A DNA stretch of 64,000 nt from Campylorhamphus procurvoides (taxonomy: Eukaryota; Chordata; Aves; Passeriformes; Dendrocolaptidae). The stretch spans positions 3,222,059-3,286,058 of the forward strand of contig WBMV01003161.1 in the NCBI GenBank assembly GCA_013396655.1, in the 5' to 3' direction. The notes beneath the pieces are model-generated. The model was not told where the DNA came from. It ran no database searches and saw nothing but the letters and a program-made list of their open reading frames with translations. The position numbers were made by a program, and so were the translations under genes. Within the stretch, counting starts at the first letter, position 1. Each line of letters starts with the position of its first letter. Below, piece by piece: positions 27,601 to 42,600 of the stretch.

Positions 27601-30600
27601 GAACAAACACTGAATTTTCACATTCATGCACCTACTAGAAGGGAGGTCCAGTGAATTTATACTATAGTGAGACTAAAATACAAGAAAAATCACTATACCC
27701 AGAATTTTATGACATCCATTCACTAATAAACACATGGGCAAAGGGAATTTCTTTTCCCCAAGAAATAGTTTTCTTTCCAATTAACTCAATCAGTAGAATC
27801 CTCAAGTTCAAAAATTTCAATCTTTCTTCCTCCTCAAAAGAAGAGAGTCCATTAAATGTGCGTGTGAGGGAAGTACCTCAGCACAGACACAACTGAAGCA
27901 AACCCCTGCAAACTGAAAGCAAGTTTTCTGGAGCTCTCCTGAAGCAGGGGCTGTGAGTTCAGCTCTGATCTCATCTAGCCTGTGATGGCTGAGATGAATC
28001 TGGCCGTAAATTAACAGGAAATGAAGGCTTGTACAAACGAACATGGAGAATCTATAAATCACCTGACAATCTTGCACAGGGCAGTTAAGCCTGCAAGGGG
28101 CTGAGAGCACAGAGTGAATTTGGACATGAAATGCTCTTCAGAAGCCAATGTTATTTTTTGGAGTATTAATATTTCTGCGCTTTGGTTGCTCAACATATAT
28201 CCAAATCTGCCCGCCTGCCAGATCTCCGAGCCCATCCCAGAAGACAGACTTTAAGAAAAGAAGAAAGGGACAGGAAAGAAATTTTGAGCCATGTTTGCAG
28301 TTTCCAGGTGACTTCTGTCCACTTGCCTCTTGCTTTCATGTGCTGCAGCTGGCAGATGAGATGGATGTGTTATTTTACACAGGAAAAAACCAGGCTCCTT
28401 TCTCTCCCTCTCCCCATCTCCTTCAAACATGGGCTGACTCCAAATGTGACTCTCAGCTCCAAACACCATCCCGGGCCAGTCCCAGCTGGGGAATGTCAGA
28501 CAGTTTGCTGCAAAGCACTGCACCCTCTCAGAGCACTGCACTTCAAACAAAGCCAGCCCGGCTGACTTTTCCTATACACAGCATGTGATATGAAGGCAAC
28601 ACTGCCCAAACCTTTTACTAGCTTGATTACAATTTATTTTTCATTCTTTTGGTAAGAGCCCAAATGTGATTTAACCCTTCCTGTTATTACTTGGATCCCT
28701 TCAGCTCTCCTGCCTTTGTTCCCCAGCTCATCACAAGGGTGTTTTACAGAAAAAGGAAAAAAAAAAAAGACCAGTGATGTTATGACTTTGCCTCTCCCCT
28801 TTATCACTGACCGGAAAAGGGCTGGATTTTTCCCAACTAGCTCCTTAGTTTACACTTGGTTGGCGTCAAAGGTGACAGATCAGATTTTAGTACCAATTGC
28901 CGAAACCAGGCATTAAAGCACAAATAATTGGTGCTCGCACAACCAATTTGCCTCCAGGTGTCTTTTCCTCTCCCCACTCCTTAGGTATCAGAGCCTGGAA
29001 ACAGCTTTCTCTGCCTCACTTCAGCCAGTGTTACCTCAAGAGTATACGATGACAGGGCTTCAATGTGAAATTGTGCAATTAGAGCCTGGAGCAGGAGCCA
29101 AGTCTCTCAGTTTCTATTCCCAGCTCTGGCACCAACTCATCTGCCTTGGGCAAGTTCCTTAACCCCTCTCTACCTCTGGTTTACCAGTGCCTATGGAAAA
29201 GAGCTACCCAGCTACGATGGTGCAGGACTGCCTTTGCTGAGGACTAAAATTCTGGAGTCAAAGCAGCTCAAAAGAAAAAGAAATCATAGGAACTAAGGAA
29301 CCCATCCAAATCCATTTGGGTTTGTTTATGAATATGGGAGGATCTGGCTGGAGCAGTTGAACTTCCCAGTTCATACCCAACGTCATTCCCAGAGACACCT
29401 CATCTGCAGCTAACACAGAGCTCGAACAGAAACATCTCTGTGCCAAGCAAAGGTAACTCAGAGTCAGCAATGGATTGCTTTCAAAGCCTGAGCTCTGTAC
29501 ATATGGCACTTGTTCAGGAGCTGCTTTGTCCTCGGGTCAGCACCAGCTGCAGACAGAGAGAGGGGAGCAGGGGGAGTCACCAGTTCAACACCCCAAGGTA
29601 GTGCAGGCTCTGAGCCCTTGCACTTTGCACTGCTTTTGAATAGACTCCTCAGGATTCCAGGAGATCTGGATTAACCTCAGCCAGCTCTCTGCTGAACCAA
29701 GCCCACGAGGACGTCAGGAAGCGAACATGCACTCTCTGCTCCTCCGGGCTGAGAAAAACAAGCAGAAAGTTCCAGCGAAGCCAAAGCACGTTTGGGTTTG
29801 CTCTGAGTGGGGAGGGAGCCGAAGGGGGTGGCAGGAAAATTAACAGGTGGCTCAAAGTCAAAGGCTTGCAGCATTTCCAGGAATCTCAGCTTGTATTTTA
29901 GAGGTGAAGTTACACTTTAATCCCAGTGGGTTTCCTCATTCGAAACGTCTTTGTGAATATTTATTTGATAAACAGGCTGTGAAACATTTTCCACTAGACC
30001 TAATAGGAGAAGAATTCACCTTCCTCTTTGCAGCAAGCCTGTCCTTTGGAGAACCCTAATCAGTTTAATTTAGACGGTGGCTTCAAACTCCTCGTGTGAA
30101 ATCGATGCAGAGAGCAGGGCAAACACTCCTTTGTTGTCTGAGCCACATCCACCCCCCCAGCAGCTGCCCCTTCCAAAGCTGACAGCGGAAAATCAAAGCA
30201 AGCAGACCCTCAGATGGGAATGTACGAGGGGCTTTGCTCAGACTGATTTAAATACAATCAGCACAAAACCTCCTGGTTTAGACAAAGCTTGAATTAAGAC
30301 TGCCTGAGCTGCTGGGAGCCTGCAGTGCAAATGTGCAGTGTGAAGCGAGGCTAAAGGCAGGGAGAAGTCACATGCCTGGCCTTCATGTAGTGTCAGCTTA
30401 CAGATCTGGCTGGGCCCACCAGAAAAAAAGGAAGGCTGTAATACAGCAAACCTATTAAAGCAGCACCTGTTATAGGCATCAAAAATAAAACCGAGCTTCA
30501 AAAGAGAGGCTCCACACCTCAGGGAGGGCTCTACTAATATGGCAGCACATTTTCAAAATTAGCAAATGAGGAAGATCACAAGACTAGAAAGAGAGAGGTT

Positions 30601-33600
30601 TTAAAAGGGTTAGGGTTTGGTTAACATTTCCATACTGGGAAAGTATTGAAGAAACTAAATGCTGGAGCCAGAAAGAGTTATGGGGTTTGCTACTAAAGGA
30701 CAGGCAAGGTTTGGTGTCAGAGAGGCCATGCAAAGAGAGGGAGATCAAAGGCATTGTAACAGGAGAGGGATCACATACACTGTGACTAAACGATGCCTGG
30801 AACTATCTGCCCTCCTTTTCCACAGCTCACAGAAGATGGAGATCCAGTATTGATCCTCCTAGAAACACTGAAGAAGATCCAAGACATGGGTTCCTAAACT
30901 TTCACCTTAAATGATCTGCCATCTGATTTTAGCCCATCACTCACTACACATATAAAATAATAAACAAAATCAAGGTTTCAGAGTTGAGAGCAATGCCTGA
31001 ACAATTTTCCTGCCAAGCAAGGACGGTAACTGATAATCTGGAAGATAAATTTTTGTTCACAACAGCAACAACATAAATGTATCTGCTTTTTCTGGTCACC
31101 TTATTACAATCAATAACTGCAGATTTCCTAAGTGATTTTTATTAACTCACAGAAAGAAGAAAGGAGAAGTATGTCATCAGGACCTGCACATCAGCTTTGA
31201 CTCAAAGTTCAAACATTTTCTCAAAGCAGAACTTCCTACATGATTTTAATATTTTACTCAAACATTTTTTTCACTTCCAAAGACTTTTAATTCAGAAAAA
31301 ATTTTCTTCTGTACCGTAACTTGTGAAATATCTACCTTGGAGTAGTGAAGCTCTGTCTGCAACAGAAGATCAAGTAAACATGTGCAGGTGACATGCTGGA
31401 AGTGTGTGACACACCATCCTCTATTTCTTCACAAGAGATCACCCCAGAAAAATTGAGCTTCCCAAAGTACATGAGCCCTCACACCTCCCAGCTGCTCTGG
31501 AACGCCCCACTAGCTCTCTGACACTTTGCATTTCACATCAGCCCTTCCAGGATAATCCATGAGGCACAAGATTTTGGACCATTACAAGAATGGGTATTTT
31601 TATCCAACACAGTATGTGCTGTATTTGCTCACAGGAACAGCCCCACTCTCCTTTCAGGGCAAGGCTGCATGGGTTATTGTCTGGGCAGGAAGCAAGGATG
31701 CATGGAAGCAGCCCCCACTTTTCTCAGATGCTCTGAATCACTCCTTCCCTGAGGAACCCTGGCAGATTCCCAGGCTGTTGCAGATACAGCTCTGTTTGTT
31801 CAGGTGCTGGCTGCACACACAACAAGAGCAGAGCAGTGGTCAGCCAGGCAGCCACTGCATTTTAGGGTCAGCCATGAAAAAAACAAAAAAAAAAAACCCA
31901 ACTTGCACAATTTTTTATGGATATCCAGACTTTCCCTTAAAAGTTCACATGCTCAGAGACTGTAAGGATATTCCTTCTCCCTAGTATTCCTTCAAAAGAT
32001 GTCCTTTGTAAGATGCAGCAAACAGAATCCACAACCATTTTACACTGTTTTTCACTGCAAATCACATATAAGAGTAAAGCAAGAACAAACTGAAGGAGCT
32101 ATTCTTACTGTATCAAACTATAGCAGATATTTCTTCATCTGCTGTACATCAGCCTCAAAACAGGTATAGGTCAGGGGGCTGTTACTTCTCAGGTCATGTT
32201 CTCACCCTGTTTTGTGGTTTAGAATGGAGAAGCATGAAGCAAACTACCCCCATGCAGCTGGAGCAAGACAGGGGCTTCAAAAAACAATGTGACTTTTGTT
32301 TTGTGGGTGGGTTTTTTTTCTTCTTTTTTGGAAGGAGGAGGGGGTGGAAAAAACACAACCTTTCACAACGAAGTGACTGCATCTCTGTTCCAGGTCAGGG
32401 ATGTTTGGAGGCAGAAAGCCCCACTCCCAAGCCTGGGAGATGAGATTTGCTAATTCACCCCTTTGGGCCCTGGAGCAGCCACCACCTGCAAAGGGCTATG
32501 AACTCCCTATTCCCACAAGCAAACTATTACTCACGCAAATAGTTCCACTGCAGTCAACAGGACTATTCATGTGAGACCAGTGTGACCCAAGGGTTCTGTT
32601 TTCACTGTCTATTAAAGGCTGCTCTGTGGTCACTCACAGGACCAAGCTCATCTGCCTCACATTGACAGACTGCAACCGCTGACCCTGGTGCAGTTCAAGT
32701 GTGGCCTCAGAGCATCCCTGAGCCCTGGGTACCTGACCCTGGGCAGATGTTATCCTCCTGCCAGGCACGCTCTCAGAGCTCATTCATAAGGCAGCCACAT
32801 GGATAAGAGGTGGAGATCAAGCATACTCTTTAGAATCTGACTTTCATGGCAGCTGGAAATAAGCAAGGGCCTGGACCTGATGGTCATTAAGGGGTTTTGT
32901 GTTTGGTTCAGTATGAACTGCATGAAGGAAAGCTTTACTTCTAATGTAACCACAAAACCACCATATCCAGTGAGATATGTATTCTCTTTGAATAATTCTG
33001 CACTAGCACTGTTTATGTAAACTTTCTGACTCTTAGATGACCTTATGCTGTGTGTTAGACACAACTTATTTCAGTGGATCATTTTTAAAAGCTCGTTCTC
33101 TCTCATTTTGATCTGTATTTATTCTCACTGGACTTTGACTTGCCACCAAGCAATTTTGGCTGTTTTTTGCAATGCACAAGTTCCTAAGCCTTCAACATTT
33201 CATTTTACTAGGAGAGCAAAATCTGTGGGACAGGCAGGATTACAAGTTAGTCATCTTTAAAACAGAGGCTGTCTTATCTCTTCAGCAGATTACACAACCT
33301 GCTATGACATCAAAGCAAATTAAGATTCCTGAAGACAAGACAGTCTCTGTTACAGGCACAGGCCCCCCATCAGCAACTGGGTGGTTCTCAGAGGACCAGC
33401 TCTCTTCTGGTTACACTGGATGTTTCATCATGATTATGCTCTGCAGCAGCTTTTTAAATGATGTATTCACGAACAGCACAGATCCATCAAACAGGCTGAG
33501 CAAAGCATCTCCCACTGTTTGGCACAGCTTCTCTGCAAGGAGCTTCCCTGAAGTTTTATGAACTCAAAACCAGAGCACAACCTCATGGCCCTGTGCGCAG

Positions 33601-36600
33601 CTCTACCTCAAACCATCCCACTGATCACCTTCAGAGCCTCTGAATGCATCCCTCAACAGATGATGCACCTATGAGGGCTGGGGCCAGGTATCTTCAGCAG
33701 GGGCTGCCCAAGCTGCAATGCAGTTTGCCCACTTCTCTGGCACAAGGGAGGGACAGGAGCTCTAAGCCACTGAGCACAGTCAGCACTGGTTTGGAAACAG
33801 CCAGTGTTCAAGCACTCAAAGCTGTGCTAGTCTTTCACCTCCTTCTCCAGCTCTCAGTCCAAGCCACTGCTCCTGTCACTTCTCACATTCCCTGACCTCA
33901 GTCCAGAGCAAGCACTGAGAAGGCTGCAAAGGAGAGGAGAGGCTCTTCTGAGTGCTGAACTCTGAGTAAGGAGGAGAATTGTCCTATGGGAATAGAAGGA
34001 AGAGAGTCATATAAGGTAAATGGCAGTTTTCATACAAGAATGCAGGAAACCACAGGGCTCTGCAACAGCTGCCTTAATGGGGTCGTGGGCTCAGCAGAGC
34101 CACTTTCAAGGAAGGGCTGCATCAGTATTTGAAAGGGGTCATTCAGTGGCTGACAGATGAGAGTCAGGTCAATGTTTCCATGTTCTACAACTTACATCTT
34201 CAGTCTGCCACTCTCTTACTCCACCACTGGCTTTTCCTCTTATACTTTTACCTCAAGGGCTTTCTTCTGCTGCTGATAGATGCCAGCCAAACTCAATTTT
34301 CTATCACAAATTAAATGCATAAGCCTCTCCCTGAAGCCAAGGAAGAGGCCAGCTGCACCCCCACCAGTTTGCTGCTCCGATGAGTTCCTGCTCTCCACAG
34401 CCCCACACTTGCACAGCACTCATGTCAGGGCTGCCAAGACCCCCTCACCCTTATCACTGGGCTCAAAGATGAGACAGGTTTGTGATAAGGAAGGACAGAC
34501 AGCAAAAATCAGACCCTGATCCTGCCCCACTCCCAAGCAGAAACAGCAAGCCTTTCTATTTCATTGCAAGCAAGTTTTGTGCTTCTAATCAAAAAGGATG
34601 GCATTTTCATTTGAAAGCCAAGAAGGTCCAAAAGCACAAGGCATGGAGGCACTTTTATCCTTAAATCCTGATACTGATTTCAGTTTCTTTTTGTGTAATA
34701 CATGATCAAAGTAAAGGAGATCCACCACAGCCTAGCGAGTGCATGTGTTTTGTGGGAGGTTTTGTTTTGGTTTTGTTTCTCCACAGAAGTGAATAGGGGA
34801 AAATACACAGGCAGAGAGGCAATTTAAGTGCAACTCAAATGTAATGGCTCTGCCCATGATGCTGCAATATTAACCTAAGTTGTAACTGCAGGCAGACTTC
34901 TTGATAGCAAGCACTGTCTGTACCTCTAAGCCTCTAACCCCTGATGTGACACAGAGGCATTTCCTACCTTTGGCAGGAACACAACGAAAACAGGTGGATT
35001 TAACTACACAAGAGCTCTGATGCCAGGGGAAGGAAAAAAAGAACACGCTTGAATACATCTACTCTCCAGACCATCAAACTCAGTCTCACTGAACTTGCAG
35101 GAGAAGCTGCTAAAAGACTTGCCCCTTGAAGAAGGCAGGAGTTGAAGAAACACATTTTTGACTGGCCAGTCAAACTCCTGTTAACACTTGAGAGATGGAG
35201 ATAGGCTGGCGGGTTAGTCTGTTCCAACATGACACACACTTGTGCTCTGTTGAAAGGGCTTATCTGTCCTGTCAGCAAGGTCACCGGAACTGGGATTGCC
35301 TCTGGGCAGACTCCACCGAGCTCTGCTCACACTGCTCAGCCTGCAAGAAGGAATAGCTCCTATGTGCAAAAGCAGTGGTCAAGTTGGCAAAGAAAATAGC
35401 TGCTCTTAACAAGTCTAGACACCCTGTTTATTAATAAAGCGTGTCAAGTAGGAAGGGTGACTTTGGGGAAACTCCAGAACAAGGTGTCAGAAGATCCAGG
35501 GAACAGAAAATATCAGCTCTGGAGTAGAACTGCTATTGTGCTAAGACAGGCTGGTATAAAACACTGTCTAGTCAGGCTTCCCTGGAGCAGAGCTTGCAAA
35601 GTCAGTGGTAAGCATTCACCACCGAGCTGGTGAGTTCTTCAACCTTTAATAAGACCATTTACTTCTTCAGTTCCTCTTGTTTTCAAAAAGACAACAGCTT
35701 TCTCAAGAAAACAACCTGGAGGGCAAAAAAGTCTTCAGTAAGACCACCAAAAGGTGTTCCATTTTCAAGGAACCTGAGGGAAAACAAAATCCATGACCTG
35801 GCTGCTCATGCTTAATCACCACCCTGTTCTGCAACTGCTTCCATGCAGTGTGAGACTTACACTGTATGGATGGGAAATGAGTCATTTATAGATTCTGTCT
35901 TCTGCTACCCCTCAACTCATTTTCCTCTGCTCATATCTGACCACTAACACAGTTGTCTTTTCACCCTGTGCTCCTGTTTCATTTTCCAGCTGCCTTTGCT
36001 ATTTTCCCTGACGTGCAATTGAACATTAAATGGTTTGACAGGCAGAACATGTACTCACCCAGCCACTTATTCCCAATCAATATTCACGTGGAATTCCTGT
36101 TAACAAGCAAGAGTTATGCACACACTGTGAAGGGAGGGTGGCCTCTTCAGTGATCACTTCATTAAAGGTATGACAGATCACTCTCTTGTCTACCTCAACC
36201 AGCAATCACATTTTCCACGCCACACACCCCCAGCAAGGCTGGTTTTGCAAGAGTAAGATAATAACTTCTGACACGATCTCTATTGTTCACCTCTGCAATT
36301 AACTGGGGAATTTGACATGGGTTACAAATACCAGAAAATCCAGCACATAGCCAGCTTTTATTCATGTAAAAGTGAGCTTTCTATAGACTTTTTTTTTGCT
36401 AATTTTTTCCAACCTGCACACGGCAGGATCACATCTTAATGAACACCTTTTGTACTAATGTTTTTTACCCTACACTATTTCTAATGGTGCCATGGAAGCC
36501 ATGATGGAAGTCCTACATGTAGTACAGAGGATAAAGTAAAACTGATGTGGTTCAAAGCCCAGTTGGTAAAATGTGGGCAGGATTAATGCTTTTAACACCT

Positions 36601-39600
36601 CTGCTGAGACAGTTTTAGCCTTGTTATATGCAAAGGAACTAAAAGACATTGTCCATTCCCAAGCTTTCCAGGGTCCTTGAGGGGTAACAAAATGGAGCTA
36701 TTTTGAAAGTGCCACCCTATATAAAAATAAAAATCACAGTTCTATCCCCACCCCTGTTCTTCCTCCTTGCTGTACATCTATTTGATGCTCTGAGCAACCA
36801 CTGGTCTAACAACCAGACAGTCCTCACTGTCAGCTGTCATTCTTACTGGGCAATCTCAATAGGGAAGGAAGCACCGAAACATACCAACAGCTTCCTGATT
36901 CTGTGCAATTTTAGCTATTTTAGTTAAAATTCAGTTACAAAACTGAATCTCCCAAGCTTTCAGAGAGAAAATTTCTACCCAGAAGTAAGCTAACTTGGTT
37001 TTATTGCAGCTCCAGCTTTGTTTTTACTCACTTCTGAGCAAACTAGATATCCATTACTTGCAGTATTTAGGCAGGAAACTCCAACATGCTAAAGAAACTT
37101 TCAACTCAGCAAGTTATTTATATTTGAAATCTGCTCAGTCTGTGAAGACTAACAAAGGAATTGCTTTTGTAGACATGCTTTATTTGCCATATGCCATTAA
37201 ACGACACAGTCACCCTACCACAGATATTAATAGTAGTGAGTTTGGTCTATTCTAAGGCTCAAATATGAGGCTATTTTTCATACTGACCTTAACAAAAGAT
37301 CATGGTTGCAAATGACCCTAACAACTAATCTGGACTTGATCTGTAGAGGGGCAGAATGTGGAAACCATCTTGTGCATTGTACACAACATACACCTGCTCT
37401 CTGAAAATGCACCAGGAGATGCTTTACATTCACAAGTCACATCTGCCCCAAGGTAGATCCTCTGCAGCTCAGAGGAAGCTGATCCACCCAAATGGGAATT
37501 TACTTGTTCTTGGGGTGTAATGAATACGTGGGTCACACACAAAAAGATCTTGTTTCACTATTCCAACTTCTAGCCTTGTACTCCATCACACAAGACCCCT
37601 TGTATCCTCTCCTTCCTCTAAACACTAACCCAGCACATGCTAAGCAGCACACAGATACCAGAGCAGACCTGGCCCAACTCAAAGCAATTCTCTGCTCACA
37701 GAAGAAGCTGCCACAGCTGCACAAAATGCTTATGCTCATTACTAAATAAAGTAGCCTCAAGGGGTAACTGGTATTCCATGAGCTGCCCCCAACTTTCACT
37801 ATCTTCTTCCTCTGGCCAATTTTTTACAGTGCCCAGATTACTTTCTGATGGTCTTTTGTTGAGTCTGATAACTATGTGCTGTACTGCTGTTGCTTTTCTA
37901 GAAGAAATGATTACTCATTTCCTTGGAATAGCCTCAGATCCTTTGCCATTTCCATGTGCTCATATTATATCTAAAAGCTCAAAGAGGACATGCAAATGAT
38001 TAGAACAGTTCCAACAGCCCAAAAGAGAAGTCAAAACAGCATCTCTTCTGGTGCTTGAGAACACATGATTAATGAGAATTTCCTCCACTGGGAAAGGCTC
38101 CTGCAGTCTTTGGCCTTAAAAACTTGCAGACTTTACACACCAGAGCCTTACTACGAACTCTGAGCAAAACAAACATGAGAGGTGGGTTTCAGAGTATCTT
38201 TGCTGAACAGCCTGACTGCCAGCATTCTTTCTAATTCCCCTTTTCACATCAATACATTCACATTCAAAGATAGACACTCAGTAGTGTAGCCTGTACTGCA
38301 CACCAAGCCTTCAGAAAGCAACTCCCTCTCCAGCTCCAAGGGGAACTGCCTGAGTAAACACCAGAGGATTGGCCCCTGCAGACACTTCACCCCTTCCTTA
38401 AGTGATGCAAGCAGGGGCTGGGGGTGAATCTGCTCCCACTTACTTATCTACACCTACACATATCACTTTGCCTTCATTCCCAGAGAAAGTTTTCTTTGTG
38501 CCAGTAATCAGGCAGTGTGGTTTTCTGAGCTGCCCAAGGCACGTCCTGCACACAAGCAGAGCCTGCTGACTTCAACCAGACCCCGTGCACGGCTGTGTCT
38601 GAGTCATCTGGATTTTGTGCTTATGAGCACAAAACCTCTTGCTGCGACCCAGATGGAATTAGCAGAGTAGTCTCCTTATTTCTAATTGTTAGATCATCCC
38701 TTTCTAACTCCAGCAAAGATGACTTGCAGATTAAATCTCTTGGGGGTCACAAGGCAGTTGTGTTTGTACAGCAATTAGCACAGCAGGATCCCAGGCCACA
38801 AATGGCCTCCAAGGCTACGTCTATACTATCCTGTCAGCTCCAACCTCAGTTACTCATTTAAGCCAAACTCTCCAACTATCAACACCACCTACACAGAAGT
38901 TTTTACTCTGGCCTAGCCAGGAACACAGTGTGAGCTCACACCTCAAACAGGGACCAGCTCAGGCTTGAGCTGTGCTCTATGAACAGCACAGACGCAGCAG
39001 TTTTGAGCTCTGTTCTCTAACAGGGATCACCCCAAAAAGCTGCCATGGGCAGAACTGGAGCTGCAGCTCTGATGCTCAAGCAAGTCTTCATCGTCTTAAC
39101 TTGAAAAGCAAAGATAAACTGAAGTCACACATCTCAACATCACCAGCTCCTGGGAAAGCCTGTAAATGTGACTTTCCTTCTACAAGATTCACTCGTATCA
39201 GCAGAGCAGTGACTGCTTGCATTCTTTCAGCTCACGCAGCAGGACACATTTGTCTTGGGTGGAAAGAAAACAGCAGCTCTAATGGACCATTTGGGTCTTC
39301 AGAAAGAGCCTCTGCAAACCCCATTGGGCAACATGAGTGAAATAGTGCAAACAGCACTAAAATAACAGCTGCTTTCCTGAGCCTTCATTGTGAAAGGATG
39401 AGGCAACAGCTCCAGGAGGGAGATCAACAGCATGATCCTGATTCTGCCATGTTAGGAATCTCAAAGACCAGTCAACTCTAATCCAGTACAGAGGTCTAAT
39501 GAGATACAAAGAAAATCAAAGACAAACAAGGGTCACACTACTAATCATGTGACTAACTTAACCAGAATTATAGTAAAATCCCCAATGCTTGGAGAAAAAG

Positions 39601-42600
39601 CTCTCCAAGAAACCATGCAAGTCAAAGGGAAACTACTTCAATGCAGAAATTACTGGCTGCAGTCTTTGATCTGTCTTACTCCTGACATCCAGATGGAATA
39701 CCATAGAGAACCCTCCTTTCCATGAGGGTCACGTTGCCCCAACCGGCATCTGAGTTCACTAGTCCTTTCAAGAAGCCCTCGTATGTTCCCTGCCACTCCC
39801 AGCTCCCAATTCTCCATGTATTTAGTTTTCAAAATTTACATGATACATTTTGCCTGTGGCACAGTAGATCACTTACCTTTCTCCTACTACCCCTCTGTTT
39901 AATTACAGTTTAATGTGAATTGATCTTTCCATTAATGAGTCTGTAAAGAAGATTGATTTTCTTCAAGAGACTTTTTTGCTCAGTTTGGCAGCAGAGTAGT
40001 CCTATTGATTTCGCTTTCCCCAGTAAATATACTGCAGTGTTACTGCATCTTCTTGTGAATCAGCTAATCCTATTTCACACTCTCTTGCTCCAAAAATCCC
40101 TGTTCTGACTTCCTTGTTAGCTGTGCTTACTCAGAGGAAGATGACGGGGCCAAAGCATCTCAAGCAGCTTTGACTGTTGCTAACACACAGCTGACTGCTG
40201 TGGGTCACCATCCCCTTTGTTCCTAAATGGCTGGGGGCTTAAAAGACTTACAGTGCAAGAAACGAAAGTTATTTTTAAGTGTTTAATCTGTTAACTTCCT
40301 TAATTCCCAGTCAGATAAGGATGTGGCACAGTGTGCTCTGTTTACCATGCATGTTCCAGAGGTCTGGTTAGCAGGCTGAGCTCCACAGCTGCCTACCAGC
40401 CTGTGCTGGTGTGCCTGTGTCAGAGGATGTTGCCTGAACCAGGCTGGGCACCTTGGGACCAGGGCAGAGGACAAGGATCTACCCCCATCGCCCTGTGCAA
40501 ACACCCCAAAACCCTCCAGGATGCATTTACCCATATGCAGGTAAATGAAGCAATGGAGACAGGCCCAAAGTAAGAGCTGAGCTCATACCTGCACAAGGGT
40601 TTGAGAGAACTCATAGTAGCAGGGTTGATTACAGCTCAGGTCCTCCTCTTACCCAGCATGCTTGAGGCTTAGCAAGGCCAAGAGTCCTTCCAGGCAAGTT
40701 AGCAAGGAAGTTGGAGATAAAGAGACTAAGTTCTGCTGCAAATAAATGGTTCCTTCCATCCTCCCCTTCCCCACCAGATCAGGTAACAGTTTCCTCGAGA
40801 GCCTACACAGTTAACACACTCTTCCTGCATTGGGATGGGAAACCCTCAGCCAAGAGCATGTCAGTAAAAACATCCTGCCATCAACTCCCAAATGTCCCAG
40901 TCTAGGAACTGTAGCTAAATTACAAATGCTGTGGGAATTTCAGGCAAGGTTCTCCTCTCAGCTATTCCGATGTAATTTCGGAATGAATCCAGATTCAGTC
41001 TCTCCCCCTCCCAGCTGAATTTCCTGGCTTTTGTTTGCACTAACAGATGTTTGCATTTAATGTCTGTCTTTATTTGGTAACCCGTACATAGATTATTTTT
41101 CCCTTCTGTTCTATTAAAAGCCTTATCGAGTCCCTTATGTTTGCTCTTGTTGAGATGAACGACTTTGGCAGTATTTTCAACGTGCAAGGCAAACAGACTG
41201 ACTCTTCGAGGAATAATTAAATTGAACTAAAATCCATGGCAGTATATTAGGGCAAAGCATTCTTGATACGTATGTTATGTCTGTGTCCATCTGCAGCCTA
41301 GAGCCTAGAACATCCAAAATACTTGCAGAGAGCTTTGAGAATTCTCTCTTCAACAGATTCCCACACACACATTTAACTGGCCCATACACATGTGAGGTCA
41401 AGCAAATTTTGGGTGATGGAGACAGGTATGGAAAACACCAAACCAGGGAATGCAAAGCAAAGGTCATTAAAAAACTCTTTATGGAAAATTTGAGTTTGGC
41501 AGCATGGCGGGTTTCTTTCTCCCAGCCCTGAAAGGCAAAAAAGTCTCTTCCCTTGTTCAGGAAGAGGAGATGAAGTAACTCATTCAAAAGGACTGTTTTG
41601 AGTGACAAATATACAACCCTTGCTTTTATAATACATTAACAGCCCTTTGGAAATACTTAACCACATGCAATATACAAAACCTACTTCAGAGGTTTGTGAG
41701 GTAAACACACTTCACACATTTCTAAACACTGGAAAAAAAAAGGAAATGTATTTATTTTTCTTTAGCAGTAAGAATACACTGTAACACTATACACTTAAAC
41801 ATAAACCAGTTTCTCAGTACACAAGTCTTCATTATGAGTCTTCACCCTGGGTTTGGTTTGGCAGCCTCCCCAGTTATTACTTCACAGATTTGAAGGCCAG
41901 AAGAAACCAGTATGATCATATAATCTGATTCCTTACATCACACAAGGCTAAATAACTTTACCCACCAATTTGTGTATCAAGCCTGCTAACCTAGAGCTGA
42001 ACTAAAGGACCACCTTTGAGGAAGCGATTCCCAAGGATGGAGAAACCTTCACTTCCTCAGCAAATCATTCCAATCTGAGTTAGTCAGCAATATTGATTAA
42101 AGCAGATACTTTGGAAACATCTTTCAGGTTATTTTTATAACTGATAAAAATTAAAAGGAAATGCAAGTGGGAGAAGTGGCATTCTCTGAAACAAGCTAAA
42201 CAAAGATCCTTCTTGCAGAGGTATGACAGCAGCATTACAAATCCCACTATCAGAGTTATTTATGTGTAGCAGCTGAGAAGAGCAACACAGATTTCTGGAA
42301 AGTGATACTAAGCAGGTCTGTTTAGAATACTGTCCTTTTATCATTTGGCTTTGTACCTTCCCCTTCCTTCTGCACCACTCTGAAATTTCAGAGGAGCTGT
42401 AAATCTACTGCCTTCCACCAGACACTATTCCTCCCTTCTAAACTGCTTATTTCATTTTAGGAATAAAAAACCCAAAGCTCCAGCAATTTGGTCCTTTGCC
42501 AACAGCTAAATTAATAGCAAAAATAACAACAGGGGCTTGTGAAACTCAGAACATTTATAGACTTCATGAGAAAGAAAAGCCAGTCTGGGGGGCCTAAAAC

